This document shows, one piece after another, positions 63,868 through 64,000 of a DNA stretch of 64,000 nucleotides. The position numbers and the translations under genes are program-made. The stretch comes from Closterium sp. NIES-65 (lineage: Eukaryota > Streptophyta > Zygnematophyceae > Desmidiales > Closteriaceae). Within the stretch, counting starts at the first letter, position 1. Every line of letters begins with the position of its first letter. The notes beneath the pieces were generated by a model. It was not told the DNA's origin. It saw nothing but the letters and a program-made list of their open reading frames with translations, and did no database searches. The stretch spans positions 372,001 to 436,000 of the forward strand of contig CANXME010000244.1 of assembly GCA_948144175.1 (NCBI GenBank), given 5' to 3'.

Positions 63868-64000
63868 TGGGGCACTCGTTAGCGAGGCCATCCCGAGGGT
63901 CACGCGACGAACCTGTCCTTCCTATTTCGTCGCACCGAACCACTCCCGAGTCGCCTCCGCACCAATCGCAAACATCACCAAGCCATCCTCGCCCAACCTC

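Overview
The window reads as nuclear DNA from a plant-lineage eukaryote with a GC-rich, retrotransposon-dominated genome. Supporting signs are GT-AG introns, a multi-exon pentatricopeptide-repeat (PPR) gene, Ty1/copia elements with tRNA-Met-like primer sites, Ty3/gypsy pieces, pogo- and hAT-type MITEs and a short TTTAGGG-type repeat. A streptophyte alga (Closterium or Penium type) is my low-confidence guess. There is no sign of bacterial or organellar DNA.

Layout. 1-1915: 3' half of copia element Cop1 (+). 1916-11285: a pogo/Tigger-like DDE transposase pseudogene (+), split inside one codon region by a non-autonomous LTR element, NA1 (2314-10638), which was itself split by a decayed copia element, Cop2 (2919-10095, minus). 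11450-12174: a TA-flanked MITE carrying a hAT MITE with 8-bp target duplication. 12236-12548: a copia tail. 12590-17896: the only host-type gene, a seven-exon PPR gene on the minus strand. 17966-18276: its promoter region, which resembles an LTR found again at 63.3-63.6 kb. 18277-25329: copia Cop3 without a 5' LTR. 25330-39005: a gypsy element (Gyp1, minus) broken by three separate insertions: copia Cop4 (26023-33587, nearly intact and young), a 1.1-kb TG...CA element (34507-35602) and non-autonomous NA2 (35896-37424). 39006-45276: copia Cop5, cut off at 45276. 45277-about 49820: a copia of another lineage (Cop6, minus). 49820-50000: a start fragment of the 1.1-kb TG...CA family. 50001-50897: copia remnant Cop7. 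50898-51900: gypsy remnant Gyp2. 52034-62467: two same-strand copias fused head to tail (Cop8 and Cop9). 62674-63645: a probable gypsy 5' end (Gyp3).

How the parts work together. The copia elements share one plan: 124-132-bp LTRs, a primer site, a long GC-rich leader of short repeats, then Gag with a very long glycine tract, protease, DD35E integrase, a repeat-rich linker, reverse transcriptase and RNase H. NA1 and NA2 keep only LTRs, primer site, leader and 3' end, so they would need enzymes supplied by intact relatives. Target duplications at six insertions give a clear relative order of events.

Most notable. (1) Introns 2-6 of the PPR gene each contain a diverged copy of a neighbouring exon edge, and three near-palindromes of similar core lie next to such copies. 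(2) Intron 6 starts inside a 26-bp x7 array that repeats the exon-6 end and its splice donor. (3) The PPR promoter appears LTR-like. (4) All six readable Gag copies of the main copia group keep an atypical C-X13-C-X3-H-X4-C motif. (5) A coding-free LTR family is present twice.
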